A DNA stretch of 33,741 nucleotides, taken from assembly GCA_905210995.1 (NCBI GenBank), contig CAJLZE010000016.1:1-33741 (forward strand), read 5' to 3'. Source of the DNA: an uncultured Anaerotruncus sp. (GTDB lineage: Bacteria; Bacillota; Clostridia; Oscillospirales; CAG-272). Both the position numbers and the translations under genes were made by a program. Positions 15,633 to 26,933 of this stretch are shown piece by piece. Below the pieces are notes generated by a model that made no database searches, was not told where the DNA came from, and worked only from the letters and a program-made list of their open reading frames with translations. Positions within the stretch are counted from its first letter, which is position 1, and each line of letters opens with the position of its first letter.

Positions 15633-16829
15633 TTACTTCAGCGCCGCAACGAGACTGTCGGCGAGGTCGCGCTTCTCCCACGGGAGATCGAGATCCTCAC
15701 GTCCCATATGACCGTATGCGGCGATCTGCGAGTAGATCGGGCGGCGCAGGTCGAACTTTTTGATTATCGCGGCGGGACGGAAGTCAAAGCACTTGCCGAC
15801 CGCCTCGGCGATCTTTTCGTCGGGATATCTGCCGGTGCCGAAGGTATCGACAAGTATCGACACGGGGTGCGCAACGCCGATGGCATAGGCGACCTGTATC
15901 TCGCAGCGGTGCGCAAGCTCCGCCGCAACGATGTTCTTTGCGACATAGCGCGCGGCGTAGGATGCCGAACGGTCGACCTTTGTAGGATCCTTACCGGAGA
16001 ACGCACCGCCGCCGTGACGGGCGTATCCGCCGTAGGTATCGACGATTATCTTTCTGCCGGTGAGCCCGCTGTCGCCCATAGGACCGCCGATAACAAATCT
16101 GCCGGTCGGGTTGACATAAATTTTCGTTTCACCGTCAAGCAGCCCGGCGGGAACGGTCGTCTTTATCACCTCGCGCTCGATATCGGCGCGGATGGTGTCA
16201 AGAGTCACGCTGTCGCTGTGCTGTGACGAAACAACTATCGTATCGACGCGGACGGGGCGGTCGCCGTCATACTCGACCGTGACCTGCGTCTTTCCGTCGG
16301 GACGCAGATAGGGGAGCGTACCGTTCTTTCTGACCTCGGTCAGCTTCATGGCAAGCTTGTGCGCCAGCGAAATAGGCAGCGGCATAAGCTCGGGCGTTTC
16401 GTCGCAGGCATAACCGAACATAAGTCCCTGGTCACCGGCGCCGGTGTCAAGTCCGTCGGATTCGCCGTTTTTGGCTTCGAGAGAGCGGTCAACGCCGAGC
16501 GCAATGTCGGGCGACTGCTCATGCACCGAGCTGATGACAGCGCAGCTATCGCAGTCAAAGCCGTATTTTGCGCGGTCATATCCGATCTTCTTCACGGTAT
16601 CGCGCGCGACGTGCTGAAAATCGACATATCCCTTGGTAGTGATCTCGCCCATTATCATGATGAGCCCCGTCGTGCAGGTGACCTCGCACGCAACGCGCGA
16701 CATCGGGTCCTGACGCAGCAGCTCGTCAAGCACCGCGTCCGAGATCTTGTCGCAAAGCTTGTCGGGGTGTCCCTCAGTCACAGATTCGGATGTGAAAAAC
16801 CGTCTGTTTCCTATATTTTTCTCGTTCAT
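15633..16829 (-). CDS. metK: S-adenosylmethionine synthetase
   Basis: Cytosolic enzyme that makes S-adenosylmethionine from methionine and ATP, releasing phosphate and pyrophosphate. It has 398 residues, the usual length. Signatures: FFTSESVTEGHPDKLCDKISDA at the N-terminus (ATP/Met binding His and Asp), GAGDQGLMFGYA (the family's first PROSITE-type signature), GGAFSGKDPTKVDRSA (the phosphate-binding second signature) and the Lys/Asp ligands around them. The upstream region carries a SAM-I riboswitch with terminator, so expression falls when SAM is abundant. GGAAAGG lies about 10 nt before the ATG. Confidence 0.97.
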   Translation of the reverse strand: MNEKNIGNRRFFTSESVTEGHPDKLCDKISDAVLDELLRQDPMSRVACEVTCTTGLIMIMGEITTKGYVDFQHVARDTVKKIGYDRAKYGFDCDSCAVISSVHEQSPDIALGVDRSLEAKNGESDGLDTGAGDQGLMFGYACDETPELMPLPISLAHKLAMKLTEVRKNGTLPYLRPDGKTQVTVEYDGDRPVRVDTIVVSSQHSDSVTLDTIRADIEREVIKTTVPAGLLDGETKIYVNPTGRFVIGGPMGDSGLTGRKIIVDTYGGYARHGGGAFSGKDPTKVDRSASYAARYVAKNIVAAELAHRCEIQVAYAIGVAHPVSILVDTFGTGRYPDEKIAEAVGKCFDFRPAAIIKKFDLRRPIYSQIAAYGHMGREDLDLPWEKRDLADSLVAALK

Positions 16830-16860
16830 TCTTGCATTACCTTTCCGTTTGCGATCGTAT

Positions 16861-16893
16861 CAAAAGAAAAGCGGCCCGGACAGACCGAGCCGC
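16861..16893 (-). terminator. Riboswitch-controlled terminator before metK
   Basis: Minus-strand RNA: GCGGCUCGG, loop UCUGU, CCGGGCCGC (9 bp, one U-G pair), then UUUUCUUUU. It follows directly on the 3' side of the SAM-I aptamer and is its expression platform. Confidence 0.88.
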
Positions 16894-16898
16894 ATACT

Positions 16899-16980
16899 CT
16901 CATCTGTCAGGATTTAGCACCTTGCCTGAGGTAGGTTGCTGTGACATCAAAAGGCCTGTCCTTACGTCACTCTTGATAAG
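16899..16980 (-). promoter_or_regulatory. SAM-I (S-box) riboswitch aptamer
   Basis: Minus-strand RNA starts CUUAUCAAGAG, contains the conserved GCAACC region, then AAGGUGCUAAAUCC, and closes with GAUGAG pairing back to CUUAUC (P1 with one U-G pair). These are the hallmark blocks of the S-box. When SAM is bound, the downstream terminator forms and metK is turned off. Confidence 0.92.
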
Positions 16981-17000
16981 ATCAATATTTTATTGATTAT

Positions 17001-17029
17001 ATTTTATCACACGAGATGTGCGTTGTCAA
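17001..17029 (-). promoter_or_regulatory. Promoter of metK
   Basis: Minus strand reads TTGACA (17024-17029), 17 bp, TAAAAT (17001-17006). Transcription would start near 16994, just before the riboswitch aptamer. Confidence 0.82.
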
Positions 17030-17074
17030 CACTCTGCATATGAAAATGCGCATAAAATGCAGCTTCAACGCACG

Positions 17075-17578
17075 TCACGCAAATATTTTGAACGCGGCGA
17101 CAATGCCGTATGAGGCAAGCGTCATGACGCAGCCTGCGATGAGCACGCCGATAAACGCCGAGAGAAGCGCCTTCCAGAACTTCATCTCGATAGTAGCGGC
17201 GACGAGCGAGCCTGTCCACGCGCCCGTTGCGGGGAGAGGTATGGCGACAAAGAGCGCCACGCCCCAAAAGGAATATCTCTCGATCTTTGCGCGGTTCTTT
17301 TCGGCTTTCCGGTTGACCCAGCCCGCGACCCTGGCAAAGAATTTCACCTTGGACGCCGCCATCCAGTCAAGGACCTTGCGCACGAAAAGCAGGATTATCG
17401 GCACCGGCACCATATTGCCTATAACGCTGATGATATAATTCTGCCACCACGGCAGCCCGAGCGCCGCCCCCATCGGAATGGCGCCGCGAAGCTCGATTAT
17501 CGGTATCATAGAGCAGAAAAACACGCTCCAGTACGGTCCGACAGTCTCGGTAAAAAAGTTTTTTATGGCTTCGACCAT
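17075..17578 (-). CDS. Small multi-drug export family membrane protein (COG2426)
   Basis: A 167-residue integral membrane protein of the family labelled 'small multi-drug export protein', whose real substrate is not established. Family marks: SMIPIIELRGAIPMG near residues 23-37, the IGNMVPVPIILLFV helix, a basic amphipathic middle (WVNRKAEKNRAKIERY), FVAIPLPATGAWTGSL with conserved Pro/Thr/Gly residues, and a last helix with LIAGCVMTLASYG. Four to five membrane segments are likely. Its ATG overlaps the ribU stop (TAATG), so it is translationally coupled to ribU and lies under the same FMN riboswitch. That context suggests a role tied to flavin supply, which is inference. Confidence 0.85.
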   Translation of the reverse strand: MVEAIKNFFTETVGPYWSVFFCSMIPIIELRGAIPMGAALGLPWWQNYIISVIGNMVPVPIILLFVRKVLDWMAASKVKFFARVAGWVNRKAEKNRAKIERYSFWGVALFVAIPLPATGAWTGSLVAATIEMKFWKALLSAFIGVLIAGCVMTLASYGIVAAFKIFA

Positions 17579-18195
17579 TATGCTTTGTTCTCCTTTTCGG
17601 GGGAGTTCTTCCCCTTGAGTATCGGGGAAAGCTTTTTATAGACCGCAAATGTTATCACGGTGCTGACAAGGCACTTGACAAGCGTAAACGGGACATTGAC
17701 GATGAGAAGCGCGCGCGGCAGCGTATTTGCAGCCGGTATTATCGCGCTGTAAAGACCTATTATCGTCTCCATCGGCATAAGACCGGCGTAAAACGGATAG
17801 GTTATGAAATAATTCACGGGGAAGCTGACCGCCGCCGAGACCACTGCCCCGACGATGCAGCCTATGAGCGCGCCGCGGCGCGTGTTGTCCTTGCCGTAAA
17901 CAGCTCCCGCAGGCAGTACCATTGCCGCCCCGACAATGAAGTTGGCAAGCTCACCCACGCAAGCCGTACCGGAGAACGGCATGTGCAGGAGGTTTTTTAT
18001 CAGTTCGACCGCCGCGCCCCATATCGGTCCGAGTGCAAATGCGGTGATGAGGGCAGGCAGATCGGAAAAATCAAATTTAAGAAATGACGGTGCGAACGGA
18101 GTTGAAAATTCAAGCAGCATCAATATGAACGATACCGCCGCCATGACCGCCGTTACGGTCAGTTTTCTGGCTGTGATCTTTTTTTCGTTTTTCAT
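17578..18195 (-). CDS. ribU: Riboflavin ECF transporter S component RibU
   Basis: Substrate-binding membrane subunit of an energy-coupling-factor transporter that imports riboflavin; it uses shared EcfA/EcfA'/EcfT subunits encoded elsewhere. From the ATG at 18195 it is 205 residues, with six hydrophobic segments. Typical features: ARKLTVTAVMAAVSFILMLLEF with the AxxxA-type helix that contacts EcfT, then FLKFDFSDLPALITAFALGP, a family signature, and IKNLLH. A longer reading from 18378 runs through the riboswitch and is rejected; the ATG at 18195 has AAGGGA 6 nt upstream. The FMN riboswitch upstream independently supports the riboflavin assignment. Confidence 0.93.
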   Translation of the reverse strand: MKNEKKITARKLTVTAVMAAVSFILMLLEFSTPFAPSFLKFDFSDLPALITAFALGPIWGAAVELIKNLLHMPFSGTACVGELANFIVGAAMVLPAGAVYGKDNTRRGALIGCIVGAVVSAAVSFPVNYFITYPFYAGLMPMETIIGLYSAIIPAANTLPRALLIVNVPFTLVKCLVSTVITFAVYKKLSPILKGKNSPEKENKA

Positions 18196-18202
18196 TTGTA
18201 AT

Positions 18203-18231
18203 CCCTTCCGAACAAATAATGTGCGGAAAAA
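18203..18231 (-). promoter_or_regulatory. Possible Shine-Dalgarno-sequestering hairpin of ribU
   Basis: On the minus-strand RNA, UUUUUCCG (18224-18231) can pair with CGGAAGGG (18203-18210), which contains the ribU ribosome site; three of the pairs are U-G. It could be the translational off-state of the FMN riboswitch. Weak stability makes this tentative. Confidence 0.35.
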
Positions 18232-18284
18232 GAATACGGGCATATATTGCGGCGCCGCGCACCGGTGCCGCCATATGGCAGCCT

Positions 18285-18432
18285 TTATCTTTTCCCATCC
18301 GGACTTTGACCGTCGGCACAGGATCTTCCCCTGTTCAGCGCATTTATTGCGTTCGCGGGCTTTGAGCAAAAAGAACACGACCGGTCCTTCTTGCTTTTAC
18401 CGCCGGTATGGAATTTCACCGATCCCCAAAGA
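18285..18432 (-). promoter_or_regulatory. FMN riboswitch (RFN element)
   Basis: Minus-strand RNA contains the conserved blocks in order: GGGGAUCGGUGAAAUUCC, ACCGGCGGUAAAAGC, AGCCCGCGA, then GCCGACGGUCAAAGUCCGG and AUGGGAAAAG. One internal stem is extended compared with the shortest examples. FMN binding is expected to lower expression of ribU and the coupled membrane protein gene. GC-rich hairpins follow (about 18244-18286), but no U run, so control may act on translation. Confidence 0.93.
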
Positions 18433-18440
18433 TTAAAATA

Positions 18441-18446
18441 ATTATA
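18441..18446 (-). promoter_or_regulatory. -10 box before the FMN riboswitch
   Basis: TATAAT begins three bases after the tuf terminator hairpin and about 10 bases before the aptamer. No clear -35 lies 16-18 bp upstream, because that stretch is the terminator stem. Confidence 0.4.
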
Positions 18447-18449
18447 CAA

Positions 18450-18479
18450 CTGTCGGACGCGCCGAAGCGCGCCCGACAG
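18450..18479 (-). terminator. Terminator of the str operon after tuf
   Basis: CUGUCGGGCGCGC, UUCG tetraloop, GCGCGUCCGACAG: 13 bp with one G-U pair, followed on the minus strand by UUGUAUAAUUAUUUU. It lies 16 bp after the tuf stop. Confidence 0.88.
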
Positions 18480-18495
18480 AAATGCCGAATCGATA

Positions 18496-19701
18496 TTACT
18501 CGATGATCTCGGAAACAACACCGGAACCGACGGTTCTGCCGCCTTCACGGATAGCGAAGCGGAGACCCTTTTCGATTGCGATAGGAGTGATGAGCTCAAC
18601 GGTGAAGGTGACATGGTCGCCGGGACGGCACATATCAACGCCTTCGGGAAGCTCGATAACACCGGTAACGTCGGTGGTTCTGAAATAGAACTGAGGTCTG
18701 TAACCGGAAACGAAGGGTTTCTTACGGCCGCCTTCTTTTTCGGTCAGAACGTAGACCTGACCCATGAACTTGGTGTGAGGATGAACGGTGCCGGGCTTGC
18801 AGAGAACCTGACCGCGCTCGATCTCGTCCTTGGCAACGCCGCGGAGCAGGCAGCCGATGTTATCGCCGGCTTCTGCCTGGGGCAGGAGCTTGTGGAACAT
18901 CTCAACACCGGTCACAACGACGGTGCGGCGCTCGGTGGTAAGACCGATGATCTCAACGCTGTCGCCAACCTTAACAGTACCGCGCTCAACACGACCGGTA
19001 GCAACGGTTCCGCGTCCGGAGATGGAGAATACGTCCTCAACGGGCATAAGGAAGGGCAGGTCGGACTTGCGCTCGGGGGTGGGGATATACTCGTCAACAG
19101 CATCCATCAGTTCCTTGATAGGAGCGTATACGGGATCGTTGGGGTCGGTAGAGGGAGACTCAAGAGCCTCACGGGCAGAGCCGCGGATGATCGGGATCTC
19201 ATCGCCCGGGAAATCGTACTCTGAGAGGAGGTCACGGACTTCCATCTCAACGAGGTCGAGAAGCTCGGGGTCATCAACGAGGTCGGTCTTGTTCATGAAG
19301 ACAACGATCGCGGGAACACCAACCTGACGGGCGAGCAGAACGTGCTCACGGGTCTGCTGGAGAGGGCCGTCGGTACCTGCAACGACCAGGATAGCGCCGT
19401 CCATCTGGGCAGCACCGGTGATCATGTTCTTAACATAGTCAGCGTGGCCGGGGCAGTCAACGTGAGCATAGTGACGCTTTGCAGTCTCATACTCAACGTG
19501 ACGGGTGTTGATTGTGATACCTCTTGCCTTCTCTTCGGGCGCGTTATCGATCTGGTCATATGCCATGAATTCGATCTTATCGTTGCCGAGAGAGAGATAC
19601 TTTGTAATGGCAGCGGTCAGAGTGGTTTTACCGTGGTCGACGTGACCGATGGTACCAATGTTTACGTGGGGTTTGGTGCGTTCAAATGTGGCCTTTCCCA
19701 T
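18496..19701 (-). CDS. tuf: Elongation factor Tu
   Basis: Translational GTPase that delivers aminoacyl-tRNA to the ribosome. It has 401 residues. G1 GHVDHGKT, switch I ARGITINT, G3 DCPGHADYVKNMITGAAQMDGA, G4 NKTD and G5 GSA are all present, followed by domain 2 (GRGTVATGRVERG) and domain 3 (PHTKF..VYVLTEKEGGR, YRPQFYFRTTDVTG). It is the last gene of the str operon, 83 bp after fusA. The short gap contains a weak hairpin (GCUUGU/ACAAGC) without a U tract. An AGGAGG site lies before the ATG. Confidence 0.98.
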   Translation of the reverse strand: MGKATFERTKPHVNIGTIGHVDHGKTTLTAAITKYLSLGNDKIEFMAYDQIDNAPEEKARGITINTRHVEYETAKRHYAHVDCPGHADYVKNMITGAAQMDGAILVVAGTDGPLQQTREHVLLARQVGVPAIVVFMNKTDLVDDPELLDLVEMEVRDLLSEYDFPGDEIPIIRGSAREALESPSTDPNDPVYAPIKELMDAVDEYIPTPERKSDLPFLMPVEDVFSISGRGTVATGRVERGTVKVGDSVEIIGLTTERRTVVVTGVEMFHKLLPQAEAGDNIGCLLRGVAKDEIERGQVLCKPGTVHPHTKFMGQVYVLTEKEGGRKKPFVSGYRPQFYFRTTDVTGVIELPEGVDMCRPGDHVTFTVELITPIAIEKGLRFAIREGGRTVGSGVVSEIIE

Positions 19702-19784
19702 TTTTGGAATCCTCCTGCAAATTGTTTTTGAGTTTAAATTGGATATTCAATGATTTTTATGCTTGTCTTTGATACAAGCCCGTG

Positions 19785-21914
19785 TCAGCTGTTGGATGTC
19801 TGGCGCTTTGACACGATTGTTTCAAGTATAGACTTAGGAACCTCTGCGAAGTGGCTGGGCTCCATAGTATACTGACCGCGTCCCTGCGTGCGTGAACGCA
19901 GAGCCGTCGCATAACCGAACATCTCGGAAAGCGGAACGTATGCGTCGATCTCCCAAATGCCTCCCGTCTGGGACTCATTGCGGATAATCTCGCCGCGGCG
20001 CTTGATGATATCGCCCATGACGTCGCCCATGTATGTGTCGGGCACGATCACGGTGACCTTCATGATAGGCTCGGTAAGAGTCGGGTCTGCCTTCTTCATA
20101 GCTTCCTTGAAAGCCATGGACGCCGCTACCTTGAAGGCGATCTCGGAGGAGTCGACCTCGTGGTAAGAACCGAAGACCAGTGTGACCTTGACATCGACTA
20201 CGTTGTAGCCTGCAAGCACGCCGCTCTCCATGGCGCTGCGGATACCGGCTTCGACCGCAGGAATATATTCCTTCGGAATGACGCCGCCCGTGATGGCATT
20301 GACGAACTCATAGCCCTTGCCGGGTTCGTTCGGTTCGATCTTGATAACGACATGACCGTACTGACCGTGGCCGCCTGTCTGACGTGCGAACTTGGTGTCC
20401 TGCTCGACAGCCTTCTTGATGGTCTCCTTGTAGGCGACCTGAGGCGCGCCGATGTTGGCTTCGACCTTGAATTCGCGCAGCAGTCTGTCAACGATAATCT
20501 CAAGATGCAGCTCGCCCATACCTGCGATGATGACCTGACCGGTCTCCTCGTCGGTGTAGGTGCGGAAGGTCGGGTCCTCTTCGGCCAGCTTCATCAGGGC
20601 GTCCATCATCTTCTCCTGACCCGCGCGGGTCTTGGGCTCGATGGCAACTCTGATAACAGGCTCCGGGAACTCCATCGACTCAAGAATTATGGGATTCTTT
20701 TCGTCGGCGAAGGTGTCACCGGTTGTGGTGTTCTTTACCGCAACAACAGCTGCGATATCACCCGTGCGGACCTCATCGATATCCTTACGGTTGTTTGCGT
20801 GCATCTGGACGATACGTCCGAATCTCTCGCGTGAACCCTTGGTCGCGTTGTAGACGGTAGAACCGACTGCGGCGACGCCAGAATAGACACGGAAGAAGCA
20901 GAGTCTGCCGACATAGGGGTCGGTCATGATCTTGAATGCGAGAGCCGAGAAAGGCTCGTCGTCGGAGGCGTGACGCACGATCTCCTCACCGGTGTGAGGA
21001 TCGACACCCTTGATGGGCGGTACGTCAAGCGGGGACGGCAGGTAGTCAACGACAGCGTCAAGCAGCTTCTGAACGCCCTTGTTCTTGAAGGACGTGCCGC
21101 AGATGACGGGAACCAGACGGTTCTCGAGCGTTGCCTTACGGAGTGCCGCCTTGATCTCGGGAACGGTGATCTCCTCTTCGGCGACATATTTCTCAAACAG
21201 ACCCTCGTCTACCTCGGAAACCTTTTCGATAAGCTCGTTGTGGTACTGCTGTGCCAACTCGAGCATATCTGCCGGTATAGGCTCGACTCTCATATCCTTG
21301 CCGAGGTCGTCGTAATAGACGTCCGCGACCATGTTGATGAGGTCGATGATTCCCCGGAACGTGTCTTCTTTGCCAATCGGGAGCTGAATCGGGACGGGGT
21401 TGGCATTGAGCCTGTCCTTCATCATATCCACAACACGGAAAAAGTTTGCGCCCATGATGTCCATTTTATTGACATACGCAATGCGGGGAACCGAGTATTT
21501 TGTCGCCTGTCTCCATACGGTTTCAGACTGAGGCTCAACGCCGCCCTTTGCACAGAAGACTGCGACAGCTCCGTCAAGAACGCGCAGCGAACGCTCCACC
21601 TCAACGGTGAAGTCAACGTGACCGGGGGTATCAATGATATTGATACGGTGCGTGTTTGCCTTTACCTTAGCGGGATCATTATGAAATTCGGAGTGAGCCC
21701 AGAAGCAGGTGGTTGCGGCAGAGGTGATAGTGATACCTCTTTCCTGCTCCTGTTCCATCCAGTCCATCGTGGCAGCGCCCTCGTGAACCTCACCGAGCTT
21801 ATGAGTTTTACCCGTGTAGAACAAGATACGCTCTGTAGTCGTCGTTTTACCGGCGTCAATGTGCGCCATTATGCCGATATTTCTGACCCTTTCGAGCGGA
21901 TATTCTCTTGGCAT
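19785..21914 (-). CDS. fusA: Elongation factor G
   Basis: Translational GTPase of 709 residues that drives translocation and, with RRF, ribosome recycling. G1 AHIDAGKTTTTERIL, switch I ERGITITSA, G3 DTPGHVDFTVEVERSLRVLDGAV, G4 NKMD; then domain II (DPYVGRLCFFRVYSG), domain III (MGELHLEIIVDRLLREF), domain IV (TGGHGQYGHVVIKIEP) and domain V (MGDVMGDIIKRRGEI). The first ATG is used, with AAGGAGA about 11 nt upstream. It sits between rpsG and tuf, the standard str order. A TATAAT in the gap upstream has no clear -35. Confidence 0.98.
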   Translation of the reverse strand: MPREYPLERVRNIGIMAHIDAGKTTTTERILFYTGKTHKLGEVHEGAATMDWMEQEQERGITITSAATTCFWAHSEFHNDPAKVKANTHRINIIDTPGHVDFTVEVERSLRVLDGAVAVFCAKGGVEPQSETVWRQATKYSVPRIAYVNKMDIMGANFFRVVDMMKDRLNANPVPIQLPIGKEDTFRGIIDLINMVADVYYDDLGKDMRVEPIPADMLELAQQYHNELIEKVSEVDEGLFEKYVAEEEITVPEIKAALRKATLENRLVPVICGTSFKNKGVQKLLDAVVDYLPSPLDVPPIKGVDPHTGEEIVRHASDDEPFSALAFKIMTDPYVGRLCFFRVYSGVAAVGSTVYNATKGSRERFGRIVQMHANNRKDIDEVRTGDIAAVVAVKNTTTGDTFADEKNPIILESMEFPEPVIRVAIEPKTRAGQEKMMDALMKLAEEDPTFRTYTDEETGQVIIAGMGELHLEIIVDRLLREFKVEANIGAPQVAYKETIKKAVEQDTKFARQTGGHGQYGHVVIKIEPNEPGKGYEFVNAITGGVIPKEYIPAVEAGIRSAMESGVLAGYNVVDVKVTLVFGSYHEVDSSEIAFKVAASMAFKEAMKKADPTLTEPIMKVTVIVPDTYMGDVMGDIIKRRGEIIRNESQTGGIWEIDAYVPLSEMFGYATALRSRTQGRGQYTMEPSHFAEVPKSILETIVSKRQTSNS

Positions 21915-22003
21915 AGAATTTCAAGTCTCCTTACTTTTGCTTGGTTATTGCTTTTATGATCGTCAGTGATATTATACTGAATGCTGTAACAGATATTATG
22001 CGA

Positions 22004-22474
22004 TCAATATCTGTAGTGTGCGAACGCCTTGTTCGCTTCTGCCATTCTGTGAGTCTCTTCTTTTTTCTTGAACGCTCCGCCGGCGTTGTTCGTTGCATCG
22101 ATTATCTCGGCTGCAAGGCGATCCGCCATTGTACGTTCGCTGCGCTTTCTGGCAAATCCCACCATCCAGCGAAGACCCAGAGTCTGGCGTCTGTCCGCCT
22201 TGACCTCAAGCGGCACCTGATAGGTGGAACCACCTACGCGGCGAGCTTTGACTTCAAGAGACGGCATGACGTTTTCAAGAGCGGCTGTGAATACTTCAAG
22301 GGGATTTTTGCCCGTTTTAGCTTCTACGGTCTCAAATGCATCGTAGACTATTTTCTGAGCAACTCCCTTCTTACCGTCGTACATTACATTGTTGACAAGC
22401 TTTGTTACGAGCTTGGACTTGTAAATCGGATCCGGCAGTACGTCTCTCTTGGATATACGACCTCTTCTCGGCAC
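22004..22474 (-). CDS. rpsG: 30S ribosomal protein S7
   Basis: Primary 16S rRNA-binding protein of the 30S head, 156 residues, the normal size. It begins PRRGRISKRDVLPDP after a GTG start, continues with KSKLVTKLVNNVMYDGKK, RVGGSTYQVPLEVKADRRQTLGLRW and ends AFAHYRY. An ATG at 22492 lies six codons upstream in frame, but it is part of the ribosome-binding stretch (GGAGGG, 7 nt before the GTG), so GTG is the start. Unlike in many Clostridia, the rpsL-rpsG gap (163 bp) is rather long and shows no obvious promoter. Confidence 0.96.
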   Translation of the reverse strand: MPRRGRISKRDVLPDPIYKSKLVTKLVNNVMYDGKKGVAQKIVYDAFETVEAKTGKNPLEVFTAALENVMPSLEVKARRVGGSTYQVPLEVKADRRQTLGLRWMVGFARKRSERTMADRLAAEIIDATNNAGGAFKKKEETHRMAEANKAFAHYRY

Positions 22475-22637
22475 TGTACTTCCCTCCTTCATTAAAATTG
22501 AATGAAATCACAGGTACTCAAAAGCACATTCTTTTGTTAGCGCACATCGTTACTTTGCCAATTTATAAACATAAATTCAGCAGCTGTCGGATATGCAAAT
22601 ATGCTGATACCTTTTTTGTCCTTTGTCCGATCGCGGA

Positions 22638-23063
22638 TTATTTCTTTCCTGCGGTCTTGGGGACCTTTGTTCCGTATTTGGAACGCGCCTGTCTGCGAGC
22701 CGCTACGCCCTGGGCGTCAAGCGTGCCGCGGATGATGTGATAACGCACACCGGGCAGGTCACGTACACGACCGCCTCTGATAAGAACGACCGAGTGCTCC
22801 TGCAGGTTGTGTCCTTCGCCGGGAATGTAGGTCGTGGCTTCAAGTCCGTTGGTAAGACGCACTCTTGCGATCTTGCGAAGCGCAGAGTTAGGCTTTTTGG
22901 GGCTGGTCGTCGTTACCTTGGTGCACACGCCGCGTTTCTGAGGCGACGGCAGATCGGTAGCCGCGTTTTCGATGGTGTTGAAGCCGTGCTGGAGCACAGG
23001 AGCTTTCGATTTGTTCACCTTAACGCCGCGTCCCTGTCTGACAAGCTGGTTAAAGGTTGGCAT
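22638..23063 (-). CDS. rpsL: 30S ribosomal protein S12
   Basis: Protein of the decoding centre, 141 residues, with the N-terminal extension and insert usual in Firmicutes. The conserved blocks SPQKRGVCTKV, TTTSPKKPNSALRK and GEGHNLQEHSVVLIRGGRVRDLPGVRYH are present. Lys56 corresponds to E. coli Lys43, while E. coli Lys88 is replaced by Arg101 in GGRVRDLPG. It is the first gene of the str operon, with its own promoter about 120 bp upstream and a GGAGGA site before the ATG. Confidence 0.97.
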   Translation of the reverse strand: MPTFNQLVRQGRGVKVNKSKAPVLQHGFNTIENAATDLPSPQKRGVCTKVTTTSPKKPNSALRKIARVRLTNGLEATTYIPGEGHNLQEHSVVLIRGGRVRDLPGVRYHIIRGTLDAQGVAARRQARSKYGTKVPKTAGKK

Positions 23064-23184
23064 TCTGACTTAACTTCCTCCTTCTTCTGAAATATGTTTA
23101 TATGCCCGAAAGCAGTGCATATGACACGGTTTCCGGACGCAATTGGCGGCGGAAAGGGATTTTTTCCGCAAACAATTACATTAT

Positions 23185-23213
23185 ATTATATCATTCATGC
23201 CGCCCTTTGTCAA
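23185..23213 (-). promoter_or_regulatory. Consensus sigma-A promoter of the str operon (rpsL)
   Basis: Minus strand reads TTGACA (23208-23213), 17 bp, TATAAT (23185-23190), a perfect consensus. The leader of about 115 nt contains a GCGGAAA/UUUCCGC hairpin. The -35 lies at the tip of the hairpin that follows rpoC. Confidence 0.85.
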
Positions 23214-23226
23214 GGACGGCATGAAT
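23193..23226 (-). terminator. Hairpin after rpoC, overlapping the rpsL promoter
   Basis: ATTCATGCCGTCCTT pairs with AAGGGCGGCATGAAT (15 bp, one U-G pair, GACA loop). It is followed by GAUAUAAUAUAAU, which is A/U-rich but not a proper U run, so termination strength is uncertain. It lies about 110 bp after the rpoC stop. Confidence 0.6.
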
Positions 23227-23334
23227 TCGCGTTATTTTTCTGCGTTTTGCACAATTATGGCTGTTGATATCGCGCATTAAAGTACATAATGCACAACAAA
23301 TTTCAGTCACATTCGCGCAGCGCAGGATAATGCA

Positions 23335-26913
<3,579 letters not shown>

Positions 26914-26933
26914 AGCATTTTCCTCCGGTAGGG

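Noticed and set aside
13849..15711. Long plus-strand open frame opposite recD2 (620 codons)
   Set aside because: It is antisense to a gene with all helicase motifs, has no ribosome site or recognisable domains, and reflects the GC-rich codon pattern of the real gene.
18196..18378. N-terminal extension of ribU to 18378
   Set aside because: It would translate the FMN riboswitch; the ATG at 18195 has a good ribosome site and begins the conserved protein.
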